DNA of 64,000 nt from CAVQBP01 sp963848195 (GTDB taxonomy: Bacteria; Bacteroidota; Ignavibacteria; Ignavibacteriales; Ignavibacteriaceae): positions 62,001-126,000 of the forward strand of contig CAWKCY010000005.1 in NCBI GenBank assembly GCA_963848195.1. Direction: 5' to 3'. Made by a program: the position numbers and the translations under genes. Numbering within the stretch: position 1 is the first letter of the stretch; each line of letters begins with the position of its first letter. The notes below the pieces were generated by a model that did not search any database, was not told the origin of the DNA, and worked only from the letters and a program-made list of their open reading frames with translations. This document shows positions 38,230 to 48,535 of the stretch, in pieces.

Positions 38230-38805
38230 ATGATTGAATTTTTACATCAAATTGATATTCAAATCCTTTATTTTTTTAATCAAACAGTATCTTCCCCTAT
38301 TTTAGATAGATTTTTCTCTATTATAACAAATGTAAATAACTGGTTTATTGCTTATGTTATACTCCTTTTTATTAGTTTTTTTAAAGGAGGGTTAAAAGGA
38401 AAAATTGCAGTATTGGGTGTAATATTGTTAATAATTTTTACTGATCAGCTTGGCTACAAAATATTAAAAGAAATGTTTCATAGACCCCGACCTTGTATTG
38501 CTTTGGCGAATATACTTACTCCACTTGGATGTAATGGAACGTGGTCTTTTCCATCAAACCATGCCTTAAATAATTTTGCAGCAGCTACTTATTATTATCT
38601 TTTATTTCCAAAACTTAAATGGGCATTATTTATTCCTGCTCTTTTGGTTTCAATTTCAAGAATATATCTCGGATTACATTATCCCAGTGATATTTTAGGA
38701 GGAGCGGTTATCGGAATTTTTATAGGTTATTTATTTGCTTTATTAGAATTAAAAATTATTTCATTAATCAATATACATAAAAAGAAAAGCGCGAAAGTCC
38801 AATGA
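38230..38805 (+). CDS. PAP2-family membrane phosphatase
   Basis: A 191-residue membrane protein with the three PAP2 catalytic motifs: KEMFHRPRP (KxxxxxxRP), SFPSNHALNN (PSxHA) and SRIYLGLHYPSDILGG (SRxxxxxHxxxD). Members dephosphorylate undecaprenyl pyrophosphate or phosphatidic acid/lipid A-related lipids on the periplasmic side. The stop overlaps the next gene's start by 4 bp (ATGA), giving translational coupling. Confidence 0.92.
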   Translation: MIEFLHQIDIQILYFFNQTVSSPILDRFFSIITNVNNWFIAYVILLFISFFKGGLKGKIAVLGVILLIIFTDQLGYKILKEMFHRPRPCIALANILTPLGCNGTWSFPSNHALNNFAAATYYYLLFPKLKWALFIPALLVSISRIYLGLHYPSDILGGAVIGIFIGYLFALLELKIISLINIHKKKSAKVQ

Positions 38806-39278
38806 ATACACACAATGAAAAAATCTCAGTTAGGGAATCAAAAGTTAATGATTTACCTTTAATTATAGAATTTATAAAAGAACTGGCAGAATTTGAAGAA
38901 TTATCAGATGAGGTTTCAGTTACAGAAGATATGTTAAAAGACTCTCTTTTTAGTTCAAAGAGATATGCTGAAGTATATATTGCCGAGTATGAAGGGATAC
39001 CAGCCGGTCAGGTTTTATTTTTTCATAATTTTTCAACGTTCAAGGGAAAACCTGGTATTTATATTGAAGATCTGTATGTAAGACCTCAATATAGAGGAAA
39101 AGGAATCGGTAAAGCATTATTAGAAGCTATGATTGAATTAGCAAAAAAAAGGAATTGCGCCAGGGTTGAATGGGTGGTATTAAATTGGAATAAAACTGCA
39201 ATTGATTTTTATGAAAGAATGGGAGCAAGTTCTTTAAATGACTGGATAACTTATAGAATATCAGAAGATAAATTTTAA
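38802..39278 (+). CDS. GNAT-family N-acetyltransferase
   Basis: A 158-residue GNAT enzyme. The acetyl-CoA site is VRPQYRGKGIGKALL (Q/RxxGxG/A), and LNWNKTAIDFYERMGA is the C-terminal block. Sequence around EDLYVRPQYRGKGIG is close to the diamine/spermidine acetyltransferase branch, but the substrate cannot be assigned. It is coupled to the PAP2 gene and lies upstream of fabF. Confidence 0.88.
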   Translation: MNTHNEKISVRESKVNDLPLIIEFIKELAEFEELSDEVSVTEDMLKDSLFSSKRYAEVYIAEYEGIPAGQVLFFHNFSTFKGKPGIYIEDLYVRPQYRGKGIGKALLEAMIELAKKRNCARVEWVVLNWNKTAIDFYERMGASSLNDWITYRISEDKF

Positions 39279-39404
39279 TCAAAAAATCTATCACATATTT
39301 TTATTAATTTTTTTATTTTAGCACTTAAATTATTTTTATTTTCCGCATAGATAGAATAATTCTAGTAACGTATAATAACCTTAAAAAAGGATCGAAAGGA
39401 AATT

Positions 39405-40668
39405 ATGACACAATTAAATAACCGGAGGGTAGTAGTTACAGGAATGGGTGCCGTTACTCCAATCGGACTTTCCGTTGAAGAATTTTGGGATTCAATGATG
39501 AAGTGCAAAAGCGGGAGTGATTTTATTACACATTTTAATACAGATAAAGTTGAAACAAAATTCGCATGTGAACTAAAAGGTTTTGATCCTACAAAATATA
39601 TGGATAAAAAAAATGCAAGAAGACTGGATTTATTCAGCCAATATGCCCTTGCTGCTGCAAAAATGGCAATTGAAGATTCAGGATTAAATCCGAATACTAT
39701 GCCCGATGAAGAAAAGGATAGGACCGGAGTGATTTTCGGAAGTGGAATTGGAGGTTTTAATACATTTTATAAACAGGCAATAATAAATTACACCGAAGGG
39801 CCTAACCGTGTGTCTCCTTTTTTTATTCCCATGATGATACCGGACATTGCTTGCGGTCTAATCGCTATAGAATATGGATTTAGAGGACCTAATTATTGTA
39901 TTGTTACCGCTTGTGCAACAGCCAATAATAATATTATTGATTCTTATTTATTGATTAAAAACGGATTATCGGATAGAATAATTTCCGGAGGTAGTGAAGC
40001 CGGAATCCTTGAAATAGGTTTAGCAGGTTTTAATTCTTCAAAAGCATTATCAACAAGGAATGAAGATCCAAAAACAGCGAGCCGTCCTTTTGATGCTACA
40101 AGGGATGGATTTGTAATGGGAGAAGGGGGGGGTGCTTTAATTTTGGAAGATTTGGAGACCGCAAAAAAACGAGATGCTAAAATTTATTCGGAACTAATAG
40201 GCATCGGGGTATCAGCGGATGCACACCATATCACTGCACCTGATCCGGAAGGCAAAGGTGCTATACTAGCAATGGAAATGGCTTTAAGAACTTCTAATTT
40301 AAGACCTGCGGATATTGATTATATTAAATATGCACGGAACGGCAACGCCATTAGGAGATATCGCGGAAACAAAAGCCATAAAAAAAGTATTCGGAGATTA
40401 TGCCTACAAAATGAATCTATCATCTACTAAAAGTATGACAGGTCATTTATTAGGTGCAACCGGAGCAGTTGAAGCTATAGCTTCAATCTTAGCTACCATT
40501 AATGATACTGCTCCACCTACAATTAATTTTAAACATGCCGATCCTGAATGCGACTTAAATTATACATTTAATGAACCGCAGAAAAGAAAAATTGATGTTG
40601 CTTTAAGTAATGCTTTTGGATTTGGTGGTCACAATACATCGGTAATTTTTAGAAAATACATAGGATAA
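39405..40668 (+). CDS. fabF: 3-oxoacyl-ACP synthase II, one frameshift
   Basis: Elongating ketosynthase of fatty-acid synthesis. The 5' frame (39405-40430) has VVVTGMGAVTPIGL at the start and the active-site Cys in IVTACATANN (C170). The 3' frame (from 40315) has the first catalytic His in MHGTATPLGDIAETKA, then KSMTGHLLGATG and the last His in GFGGHNTSVIF. Deleting one A from the A3 run at 40326-40328 restores DIDYINMHGTATPLGD and one 420-residue protein. The gene should be essential, so a sequence error is the best explanation. AAAGGAAATT upstream is a good ribosome site. No acpP or fabD is adjacent. Confidence 0.9.
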
Positions 40669-40994
40669 TTCTGGTGTTATATATCACATTATCGCGAAAT
40701 TTTTTCGTACCAAAAATGTAGATTTTCCAACCTTTTTTATAAAAAAATTGATTTTTTCTCATTTTTAAGCATTTGTGTTTTATGGCACAATAATTGGTTT
40801 TATATTAAAGATCGAGGGATGTGCTTAAGGGAAAAGTTCAATATGAATCTAACATTTGACTTTCCTTGCAATTAAAAACCTAAACTATTTCTACACCCAA
40901 TTTTGATGGAGTTGTTGTATTGGGTTTACTCTATTCAACCTTTGAGTTGATGAACAATAACGTTTTGTTAAGTTTTTAAAAGCTATGGATACTC
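40669..40994 (+). promoter_or_regulatory. Long leader before T9SS cargo gene; weak sigma-54-like site
   Basis: 326 non-coding bases upstream of the gene starting at 40995. TGGCAC-AATAA-TTGG at 40783-40797 resembles a sigma-54 -24/-12 element (consensus TGGCAC-N5-TTGC), but the -12 GC is GG. That would leave about 185 nt of leader. Two short inverted segments (ACCCAAT at 40907-40913, ATTGGGT at 40919-40925) lie in the leader. All of this is weak evidence. Confidence 0.25.
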
Positions 40995-41813
40995 ATGACT
41001 AAATACTTTCTTATATTCTGTATTCTTTTACAATTTATTTTTGTAAGCGCCACTTTTTCACAATCTAATTATCAAATGTTAATTACTAATGGTCAGTTGA
41101 TTGATAATTCCACTTACCAATTTGATGTAATATTGACGTGTCAAAATAATTTTGAAATGACGTCTTATCAATGCGTATTTTCTTTTTACTGCAACAGTAT
41201 AAGCATGGATCAATACAGTTTTTCTTTTGTAAATGGTTCTTCGCAATTAATTAATAAACCTACACTGGGACTTTCAGCAAGTTTGAAGGATAATAAAGTT
41301 GAATTGACTTTTGCTTCAAGAGCATATGCAGATTTATTTGGTAATAATTCTATTCGAATAGGATCATTTAGAATTCATAGAGAAAAAAACACTTTTGATT
41401 TGAAAAGTATCTTTGTAAACTGGAATTTCACGGGTGATAATGTTACAATTTTAACAGGTAAGCTTTTTGCAGATATAACTAATCCGTCAGAATTTCATAG
41501 TGATATGATGTTAACCGATGTAAATGATAGTAAGGTAAATTTACCTGACGCGTTTACATTAGAACAAAACTATCCCAATCCTTTTAACCCTTCAACTAAA
41601 ATCAAGTTTTTTATGAAAGAACAAGGGAAAGTACAACTTGATATCTTTAATATTCTCGGTCAAAAAGTTGCTGAATTAATTAATGATGAATTACCTGCCG
41701 GTATTCATGAAGTAGGGTTCAATTCAGATGGGTTAGCAAGCGGGATATATATTTATAAACTGGATGTAAAGAATAAGTTTACATCAGTTAAGAAGATGAT
41801 TTTAGAAAAGTAA
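40995..41813 (+). CDS. T9SS-secreted protein with cohesin-like domain
   Basis: A 272-residue secreted protein. A signal peptide (about 1-22) precedes one approximately 155-residue beta-rich domain homologous to the N-terminus of the protein at 29976-31964: shared landmarks are SYQCVF, GSSQL, LTFAS and TILTG. The rest is a T9SS sorting domain (LEQNYPNPFNPSTKIKF, then ASGIYIYKLD). So it is almost a bare domain plus sorting tail. A cohesin-like fold (surface recognition) is a guess from the strand pattern. Confidence 0.83.
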   Translation: MTKYFLIFCILLQFIFVSATFSQSNYQMLITNGQLIDNSTYQFDVILTCQNNFEMTSYQCVFSFYCNSISMDQYSFSFVNGSSQLINKPTLGLSASLKDNKVELTFASRAYADLFGNNSIRIGSFRIHREKNTFDLKSIFVNWNFTGDNVTILTGKLFADITNPSEFHSDMMLTDVNDSKVNLPDAFTLEQNYPNPFNPSTKIKFFMKEQGKVQLDIFNILGQKVAELINDELPAGIHEVGFNSDGLASGIYIYKLDVKNKFTSVKKMILEK

Positions 41814-41822
41814 AAGCTTAAA

Positions 41823-42515
41823 TTATTGTTTTTTTTCATTGAATATAGAATCGGGAATTCCTTTATTAATCTTATAATTTGAATAGTAGATATATACTTT
41901 TCCTGTTCTAGATTTTTTTTCGTCCAGTTTTTCACCTGCTGACTCCTCATTATTAGGCATTGCGTTAGAAAATTTATTTCTTTCAATATTAAAGGAAAAA
42001 ATCATTAAACTAGGCAGCGGGTAAGTATCAGGTGATCCTTTATAATTTAATTCTAAAGAAAACGTGCCATTAGTTTTTGTTGTAGATTCTGTTTTTAAGA
42101 TAAAATCTCTGGTTTGATCTATCCACAAAGTTGTTAAAACTACGTTGCTTTTATCATTTAATGGAATTACTTTAATTACGGCTGCTTTAGTTCCATTTAC
42201 AGTATCATATTTTTCAAATATTGCAGTATAATTTCCATTCAAAAATGCCATTGGTGAAAAATTTATTCCTTCTTTGGGGAGCAGAGCAAAATTCTCTGAT
42301 TCGAAATGAATTTTATCCGGCTGCTTAAAATATAATTTGGCTTCTGATTCAGGTGCTTTAATAAAATCAACATCAATTTTTATCCGGATATCTGCCGTAT
42401 AATCGTGTATTTCTTTGAATTTATCTTTCAAATTATTTAAAACAATATCAGGATCTTTCTGTTGACCAAAAGATTGTATCGATATAAAAAATATTACCAA
42501 GAAAAATTTTTTCAT
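41823..42515 (-). CDS. Outer-membrane lipoprotein-sorting (LolA/LolB-fold) protein
   Basis: About 230 residues from the Met at 42515, with a signal peptide FFLVIFFISIQSFG and then LLPKEG-independent beta-rich sequence. HDYTADIRIKIDV and DKIHFESENFALLPKEG match the half-barrel fold of outer-membrane lipoprotein-sorting proteins (COG2834-like), while LTTLWIDQTRDFILK is a typical later strand pair. It would act in the periplasm, binding lipid or lipoprotein. It is downstream of an ABC-2 type exporter on the same strand (62 bp gap), and convergent with the T9SS cargo gene. Exact ligand unknown. Confidence 0.7.
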   Translation of the reverse strand: MKKFFLVIFFISIQSFGQQKDPDIVLNNLKDKFKEIHDYTADIRIKIDVDFIKAPESEAKLYFKQPDKIHFESENFALLPKEGINFSPMAFLNGNYTAIFEKYDTVNGTKAAVIKVIPLNDKSNVVLTTLWIDQTRDFILKTESTTKTNGTFSLELNYKGSPDTYPLPSLMIFSFNIERNKFSNAMPNNEESAGEKLDEKKSRTGKVYIYYSNYKINKGIPDSIFNEKKQ

Positions 42516-42589
42516 TTGAAACTTCAATATTTTTGATGTATTAAATAGTCTAGTTCATAAAAGAAATTTTATGGAAACAGAACTTATTC

Positions 42590-43429
42590 TTATGAAAGAA
42601 TATCCTTCCTTTTAAAAATTATTATAGTGGCTCCGAAGAATAGAAATACGTGTCCGATTAGAATCAAGCATGATTTAATTACTTCAGGGTAATTGATATT
42701 ATCGTCAAAAAACAATCTCCAAGAAGACATATAAGTGGTAAATAAATAAGGCCGGATAGACTGAAAAAAATTTATTTCAATAGCAGATATAATGATTAAA
42801 ATAATTATTACAGCCATAGTGCTAATTATTGGTCCGATAGCATTTTCTACAAGAGAAGAGAAAAGAAAAGCCAGAGCAGCGACTACTGACATACTTAAGG
42901 AGGCAAATCCAAATGCTAAAAGAAATCTCCAGAAGACATCATTTCTTGCAAATATTATAATTTGAGAATTTTTTATAACAATAAGTTCACCAACTCCAAA
43001 AATGATAGTTCCCAACCCTAAACTTATTAAGGCGAGCCATAAAATTAATGAATATGAATACAGCAGCCCTGCGGCAAATTTAGAAGAAACAAGTTTAAAT
43101 CTCGAAACCGGTCTAGTTATTAAAATCCTATACGTTCCTGCAGCGGCCTCACCTGCCAACAGGTCACCTGCTACCAAAGCAATTAGAAAAGGGATGTGAA
43201 TATATAAGCTTCCGAGTATTATATATGTTATTAAATAACCATTTAAAAGGTTTCCTACAAAAATAAAAGATTGCTGCAGATTGCGAGTCATAAATGAAAT
43301 AGATTTTTCACCTTCAATCAGCATAGCTATTTCAATAACCGGGACTAAAATTGCAATAGCTAAAAATCCAATGTATGTCCTCCATTTCCTAAAAATCTTA
43401 TATAATTCAATCCTAATTAACTTACTCAC
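42590..43429 (-). CDS. ABC-2 type transporter permease
   Basis: A 279-residue membrane protein with six predicted helices, arranged as in ABC-2 permeases. The region SGDLLAGEAAAGTYRILITRPVSRFKLVSSKF is the conserved cytoplasmic loop of this class (I cite it by its core AGTYRILITRPVSR). Its start overlaps the ATPase gene by 4 bp. Substrate unknown. Confidence 0.85.
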   Translation of the reverse strand: MSKLIRIELYKIFRKWRTYIGFLAIAILVPVIEIAMLIEGEKSISFMTRNLQQSFIFVGNLLNGYLITYIILGSLYIHIPFLIALVAGDLLAGEAAAGTYRILITRPVSRFKLVSSKFAAGLLYSYSLILWLALISLGLGTIIFGVGELIVIKNSQIIIFARNDVFWRFLLAFGFASLSMSVVAALAFLFSSLVENAIGPIISTMAVIIILIIISAIEINFFQSIRPYLFTTYMSSWRLFFDDNINYPEVIKSCLILIGHVFLFFGATIIIFKRKDILS

Positions 43430-44349
43430 CTTCCCTCTCCATCCGTAATTTGAAGAAAATATTCTTCAAGTGAACGTTTTGGAACAACAGCGCTAACCAT
43501 AATATTATTTTCAACGAGATATTTATTTAATGGTGCAATTTCATTCTCATTCAAAGAGAAAATCATCTTATTACCAGCAGAAGAAGATAATTTATTGATC
43601 CATTTATTATTTTGAAGTAGACTTTTAACTTGTTCGGGATTATCAACATCAAAAGTAACATCTAATACAGATGCATTTAATAAATCTTCAACTTTACCTT
43701 CGATTTTTGCAGAACCTTTATTAATAATAATCATTCTATTGGCAACAAGCTCAACTTCATAAAGAATGTGTGAAGAAAGAAAAATAGTTTTATGTTCCTC
43801 TTTACTAAGGTTAAAAATTAAATCTCTTATCTCTTTCATTCCCTGTGGATCCAGTCCTGTGGTAGGTTCATCTAAAATAATCAAATCCGGATCATGCAAT
43901 AAAGCTTGAGCAATACCGAGTCGTTGTTTCATTCCGTGAGAAAAAGTTTTTACTTTACTTTTATATCTTTTATCAAGTCCAACAAGTTCAAGTAATTCCA
44001 TAATTCTTTTTTTTGAGACATCAGTTTCGGATAACTTGCCGAGTATTTCTAAATTTTTATAAGCTGATAAATAAGAATAGAAATCAGGTTTTTCGACTAT
44101 AGCCCCAATTTTTTTCAATATTTCAATTCTTTTTTCCTTTAACGATTTACCGAAAATCCGGATTTCACCGTTTGACGGTTCAATCAAGGAGAGAAGCATC
44201 CTAATAGTTGTACTTTTACCTGCTCCGTTAGGACCTAAGAATCCAAAGACATCTCCTTTGAAGACAGTTAAACTTAAATTATCAACAGCTTTTAACTTTT
44301 TAAAAGATTTAGATAAATTTTTTATCTCAATAATATTTTCGTCAGCCAA
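43426..44349 (-). CDS. ABC transporter ATP-binding protein
   Basis: A 307-residue ATPase. Walker A is GPNGAGKST, the signature is SHGMKQRLGIAQALL, Walker B is LIILDEPTTGLD and the switch His is in LSSHIL. An accessory C-terminal domain of about 90 residues follows. Overlaps the ABC-2 permease gene, forming a two-gene exporter (perhaps with the LolA-like protein). Confidence 0.92.
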   Translation of the reverse strand: MADENIIEIKNLSKSFKKLKAVDNLSLTVFKGDVFGFLGPNGAGKSTTIRMLLSLIEPSNGEIRIFGKSLKEKRIEILKKIGAIVEKPDFYSYLSAYKNLEILGKLSETDVSKKRIMELLELVGLDKRYKSKVKTFSHGMKQRLGIAQALLHDPDLIILDEPTTGLDPQGMKEIRDLIFNLSKEEHKTIFLSSHILYEVELVANRMIIINKGSAKIEGKVEDLLNASVLDVTFDVDNPEQVKSLLQNNKWINKLSSSAGNKMIFSLNENEIAPLNKYLVENNIMVSAVVPKRSLEEYFLQITDGEGR

Positions 44350-44858
44350 TTTATTTATTTTAATTTAGTGAATTTACCATTTAAAATTTTATTAAAAATT
44401 TAAATTTGGTAATAAATTATATAAAGGTTCAAATTATGAATAATACAATTTTGCTGCTCTAATTTATTATCCATATTCTTATTATTATCACAAAAAATTA
44501 AAAAAAAATTTTATTTAAAAATAACTCTTTTATTTGAAGTTTTTTTTTTTTAGTTTGGATTCCAATCTTAAAAGAAAATGTCATTGAAAATTATGCTTAA
44601 GAATAGAAAATTAAAGCTGCCTTCCACAAATTTATAACTCTTTCTAGTTAATTGTTTGAAAAAAAAAGCAGTTATAATTTTGTTTCTTCAATACATTACT
44701 GTTAAGTAATAATTAGAAAATTTTAATTCTTTATTTTGAAGAACTTAATATTAAATAGTCGTAAGTTCCGGATAGAAACCACAAAAATTTTCTTTTATAT
44801 AAATAATAAATATGACTAATTAATAATAATAAATAAATATGTTAAAAGAGGAGTGACT
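44350..44858. promoter_or_regulatory. AT-rich region upstream of ribonucleotide reductase
   Basis: 509 bases between divergent genes, very A/T-rich (runs of up to 13 T). I looked for a cobalamin riboswitch before nrdJ and for NrdR boxes and saw neither. The useful part is the ribosome site AGAGGAG at 44846-44852, six bases before ATG 44859, which fixes the nrdJ start. The frame is also open to a GTG at 44853, but that falls inside the ribosome site. Confidence 0.55.
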
Positions 44859-47800
44859 ATGGAAATAAAAAGGCTGTTTACCGAAGCCGGAAAAGATCCT
44901 CTATCTTCAATAGAATTTGAAAAGCGGTCATCGGAGATTAAAAATCCTGATGGTTCAATTGTATTTAAGATGGATGATGTCTATGTACCGTCTAAATGGT
45001 CTCAGGTAGCAACGGATATAATTGCGCAGAAATATTTTAGAAAAGCAGGAGTACCTAAATTATTAAAAAAGAGTAGAGAGAAAGGGGTACCATCCTGGTT
45101 ACAGCCTTCAAAAGCGGATACAGATAAACTAGAGCAACTTCCTGAAAAAGATAGGTATACATCGGAAACAGATTCGAAACAGGTTTTTCATAGATTAGCG
45201 GGCTGCTGGACATATTGGGGATGGCAGGCAAATTATTTCAATTCCGAAGAGGATGCCAGAGCATTTTATGATGAAATAATTTATATGCTAGCCAATCAAA
45301 TGGGAGCGCCAAATAGTCCGCAATGGTTTAATACAGGTTTGCATTGGTCATATGGTATCAGCGGTCCATCACAGGGACATTATTATGTGGATTATAAAAC
45401 AGGTGAATTAACAGCCTCATCTGATGCATATACGCATCCTCAACCGCATGCATGTTTTATTCAATCAGTTAAAGATGATCTGGTAAATGAAGGGGGAATA
45501 ATGGATCTCTGGGTTCGTGAAGCCAGGCTTTTTAAATATGGTTCAGGTACCGGTTCCAACTTTTCAAATATTAGGGGATCAAATGAACCTTTAAGCGGTG
45601 GGGGGAAATCTTCGGGTTTAATGTCTTTCTTAAAAATCGGTGACCGTTCTGCGGGTGCAATTAAATCGGGAGGTACAACAAGAAGAGCAGCTAAAATGGT
45701 AACTCTTGATATGGATCATCCGGATATAGAGGAATATATAAACTGGAAAGTAGTTGAAGAGCAAAAAGTTGCTTCTCTAGTTTCGGGGTCCCGACTATGT
45801 AATTATCATCTGAATGCAATTATAAAAGCATGCTACGATGAACATCCGGAAAATGATCGATTTAATAAAAAACTTAACCCTAAACTAAAACATGCAGTTT
45901 TAGAGGCAAGGAAAGCTCAAATTCCAAACAATTATATTGAAAGAGTAATTCATCTTGCTAAATTGGGATTTAAATCGATTGAGTTCCCAGTATATGATAC
46001 TGATTGGAATTCAGATTCTTATGCTACAGTTTCAGGACAAAATTCAAACAATTCAATTAGAGTCACTAATGAATTTATGAATGCAGTAATTAATGATAGT
46101 GATTGGAATCTTTATTGGAGAATAGAGAAAGTTAAAGCTAAACAAGAAAACCGTGAGCCCAAAGCTTGTAAGAAAATTAAAGCAGAAGAATTATGGGATC
46201 AGATAGCTTATTCTACATGGTCGTGTGCTGATCCGGGAATTCAATATCATACAACTATCAATGAATGGCATACGTGTCCAGCTGACGGAGAAATAAAAGC
46301 TTCCAATCCTTGCAGTGAATATATGTTTTTGGATGATACCGCATGTAATCTGGCATCTCTAAATCTTGTAAAATTCTATCATTCCGAGAAACAGGAGTTT
46401 AATATAGAATCTTACAGGCATGCAACAAGATTATGGACAATAGTTCTGGAGATTAGTGTATTAATGGCACAGTTTCCAAGCAAAGAAATTGCACAACTAA
46501 GTTATAACTATAGAACACTGGGTCTAGGATATGCAAATCTAGGCTCATTATTGATGCTGCAGGGGATTCCTTATGACACCAATGAAGCTTTTGCAATTTG
46601 CGGAGCTTTAACAGCAATTATGCATATGTCTTCTTATGCAGCTTCAGCAGAAATGTCAAAAGAAATCGGTTCATTTCCCAATTATGAAATGAATAAAGTT
46701 CATATGCTAAAAGTTCTAAGAAATCACAGGAGAGCAGCATATAATGTTCCGAACGAGGAATATGAAAAACTTTCTATTTATCCTGTTGGGATAGACCCAA
46801 AATTCTGCCCATCCGACCTTTTAAAAGCTGCTAGAGAAGATGCAGATAGAGCCCTTGAACTTGGGACTAGTTATGGATTTAGAAATGCGCAGGTTACAGT
46901 AATTGCACCTACGGGAACTATTGGTCTGGTAATGGATTGTGATACTACCGGTGTTGAACCTGATTATGCACTGGTAAAATTCAAGAAACTAGCCGGAGGG
47001 GGTTATTTTAAAATAATAAATCAATCTATACCACCTGCACTTGAAAGGCTTGGATATAATAAAGATCAAATAACTGAAATAGTTAAATATGCAAAAGGTT
47101 CAGGATCTCTGGATGGATGTCCTTACATTAATCATGAATCTCTTCGTGCTAAAGGATTCAACGAAGAAGCTCTATCCAAAATAGATAAAGCTCTTCCTTC
47201 AGTATTCGATTTAAATTTTGCATTTAATAAATTCACTTTGAGTATGGATTTCTTAACTAAGAAGTTAGGATTTGAAGAAGAAGATGTAAATTCTTTTGAC
47301 TTCAATCTTTTGTCTTCATTAGGTTTTTCTAAACAGGAAATTGCATCGGCAAATGATTATGTTTGCGGTACAATGACCATTGAGGGAGCTCCTTTCCTGA
47401 AACACGAAAATTATCCTGTCTTTGATTGTGCAAATAAATGCGGTAAAAAAGGAACGCGTTTCATAAGACCTCATGCACATATAAGAATGATGGCAGCTGC
47501 ACAGCCGTTTATCTCAGGTGCTATTTCAAAGACTATAAATCTTCCGAATCAGGCAAGTGTTGAAGATATTAAAGATGCATATATGCAATCCTGGAGATTA
47601 GGAATTAAAGCAAATGCTCTATATAGAGATAGTTCCAAGCTTTCGCAGCCATTGAATTCTATTAGTGAAGAAGAACTCGAAGCACTTTTGGAAGACAAAG
47701 AGAATAATGATATTGTAAAGATTGCGGAAAAAATTATTCATCGTTATATTGCTAAAGAGAAGGAGACTTCCGGATAGGAGAACAGGGTACACACAAAAAG

Positions 47801-48432
47801 CAAAAATTAACGGTCAGTCCGTATATATAAGAACCGGTGAATATGATAATGGTCAGATAGGAGAAATATTTATAGATATGCATCGTGAAGGTGCTGCTTT
47901 TAGAAGTTTGCTTAATTGCTTTGCTATCTCTATATCTCTTGGTCTTCAGCATGGAGTTCCCTTAGAAGAGTTTGTTGATGCTTTCGTATTTACTAGGTTT
48001 GAACCCAGTGGTATTGTTACCGGTAATGAGAAAATAAAAATGGCTACTTCGGTTATAGATTATATATTCAGAGAATTAGCGGTTACATATTTGGGCAGGC
48101 ATGATCTTGCTCATGTTGAACCGGGTGAAATTCAATCAAAAGCATCGAAAGGAATTGTCAAAAAACTAATCGAGCCTGAATATGTAAGTGAGGAAGTTGT
48201 AAGCGAAAGATTAATTGAGCTTGGCAATGAAAAAGGGAAAAATTTGTCAGCTTATGACCCGGGATATAAAAAGATTAACGTTAATCAAAGTAGCATAACC
48301 ACAAAGGTTAAACAAGCTATAGAAAAAGGTTATACAGGTGATATTTGTTCCGAATGCCAGAGTTTGACCATGGTAAGAAACGGAACATGTTTAAAATGTA
48401 TGACTTGCGGTTCAACTTCAGGCTGCAGCTAA
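44859..48432 (+). CDS. nrdJ: Adenosylcobalamin-dependent ribonucleotide reductase, one frameshift
   Basis: Class II reductase making deoxyribonucleotides, B12-dependent and oxygen-independent. The 5' frame (to 47777) has GCWTYWGWQANYF, HACFIQSVKDDL, FKYGSGTGSNFS and NPCSEYMFLDDTACNLASLNL (active-site residues). The 3' frame (47722-48432) gives LPDRRTGYTQKAKINGQ and the C-terminal zinc/redox tail CSECQSLTMVRNGTCLKCMTCGSTSGCS (cited by its key cysteines). An extra base near 47760-47765 (GG in AAGGAG) separates them; removing it reads AKEKRLPDRRTGYTQK. Total about 1190 residues, right for the family. Probably sequence error. Ends in a strong hairpin at 48445. Confidence 0.93.
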
Positions 48433-48444
48433 CCTAATAATATT

Positions 48445-48485
48445 AACAGAGTTAACAGCATTAACACTGTTAACTCTGTTTATCT
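48445..48485 (+). terminator. Rho-independent-like terminator after nrdJ
   Basis: Perfect 14-bp stem AACAGAGTTAACAG (48445-48458) and CTGTTAACTCTGTT (48467-48480), with an 8-base loop and a T-containing tail (TATCTT). It sits 12 bp after the nrdJ stop and 55 bp before tex. Confidence 0.75.
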
Positions 48486-48535
48486 TCGAAAATTTTCCTA
48501 TAATTTAAAATTTTATTTTTTATTAAAGAGATAGC

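Noticed and set aside
44350..44858. Cobalamin riboswitch before the B12-dependent ribonucleotide reductase
   Set aside because: No B12-box-like GCCACTG block or matching stems are visible; the region is almost pure A/T.
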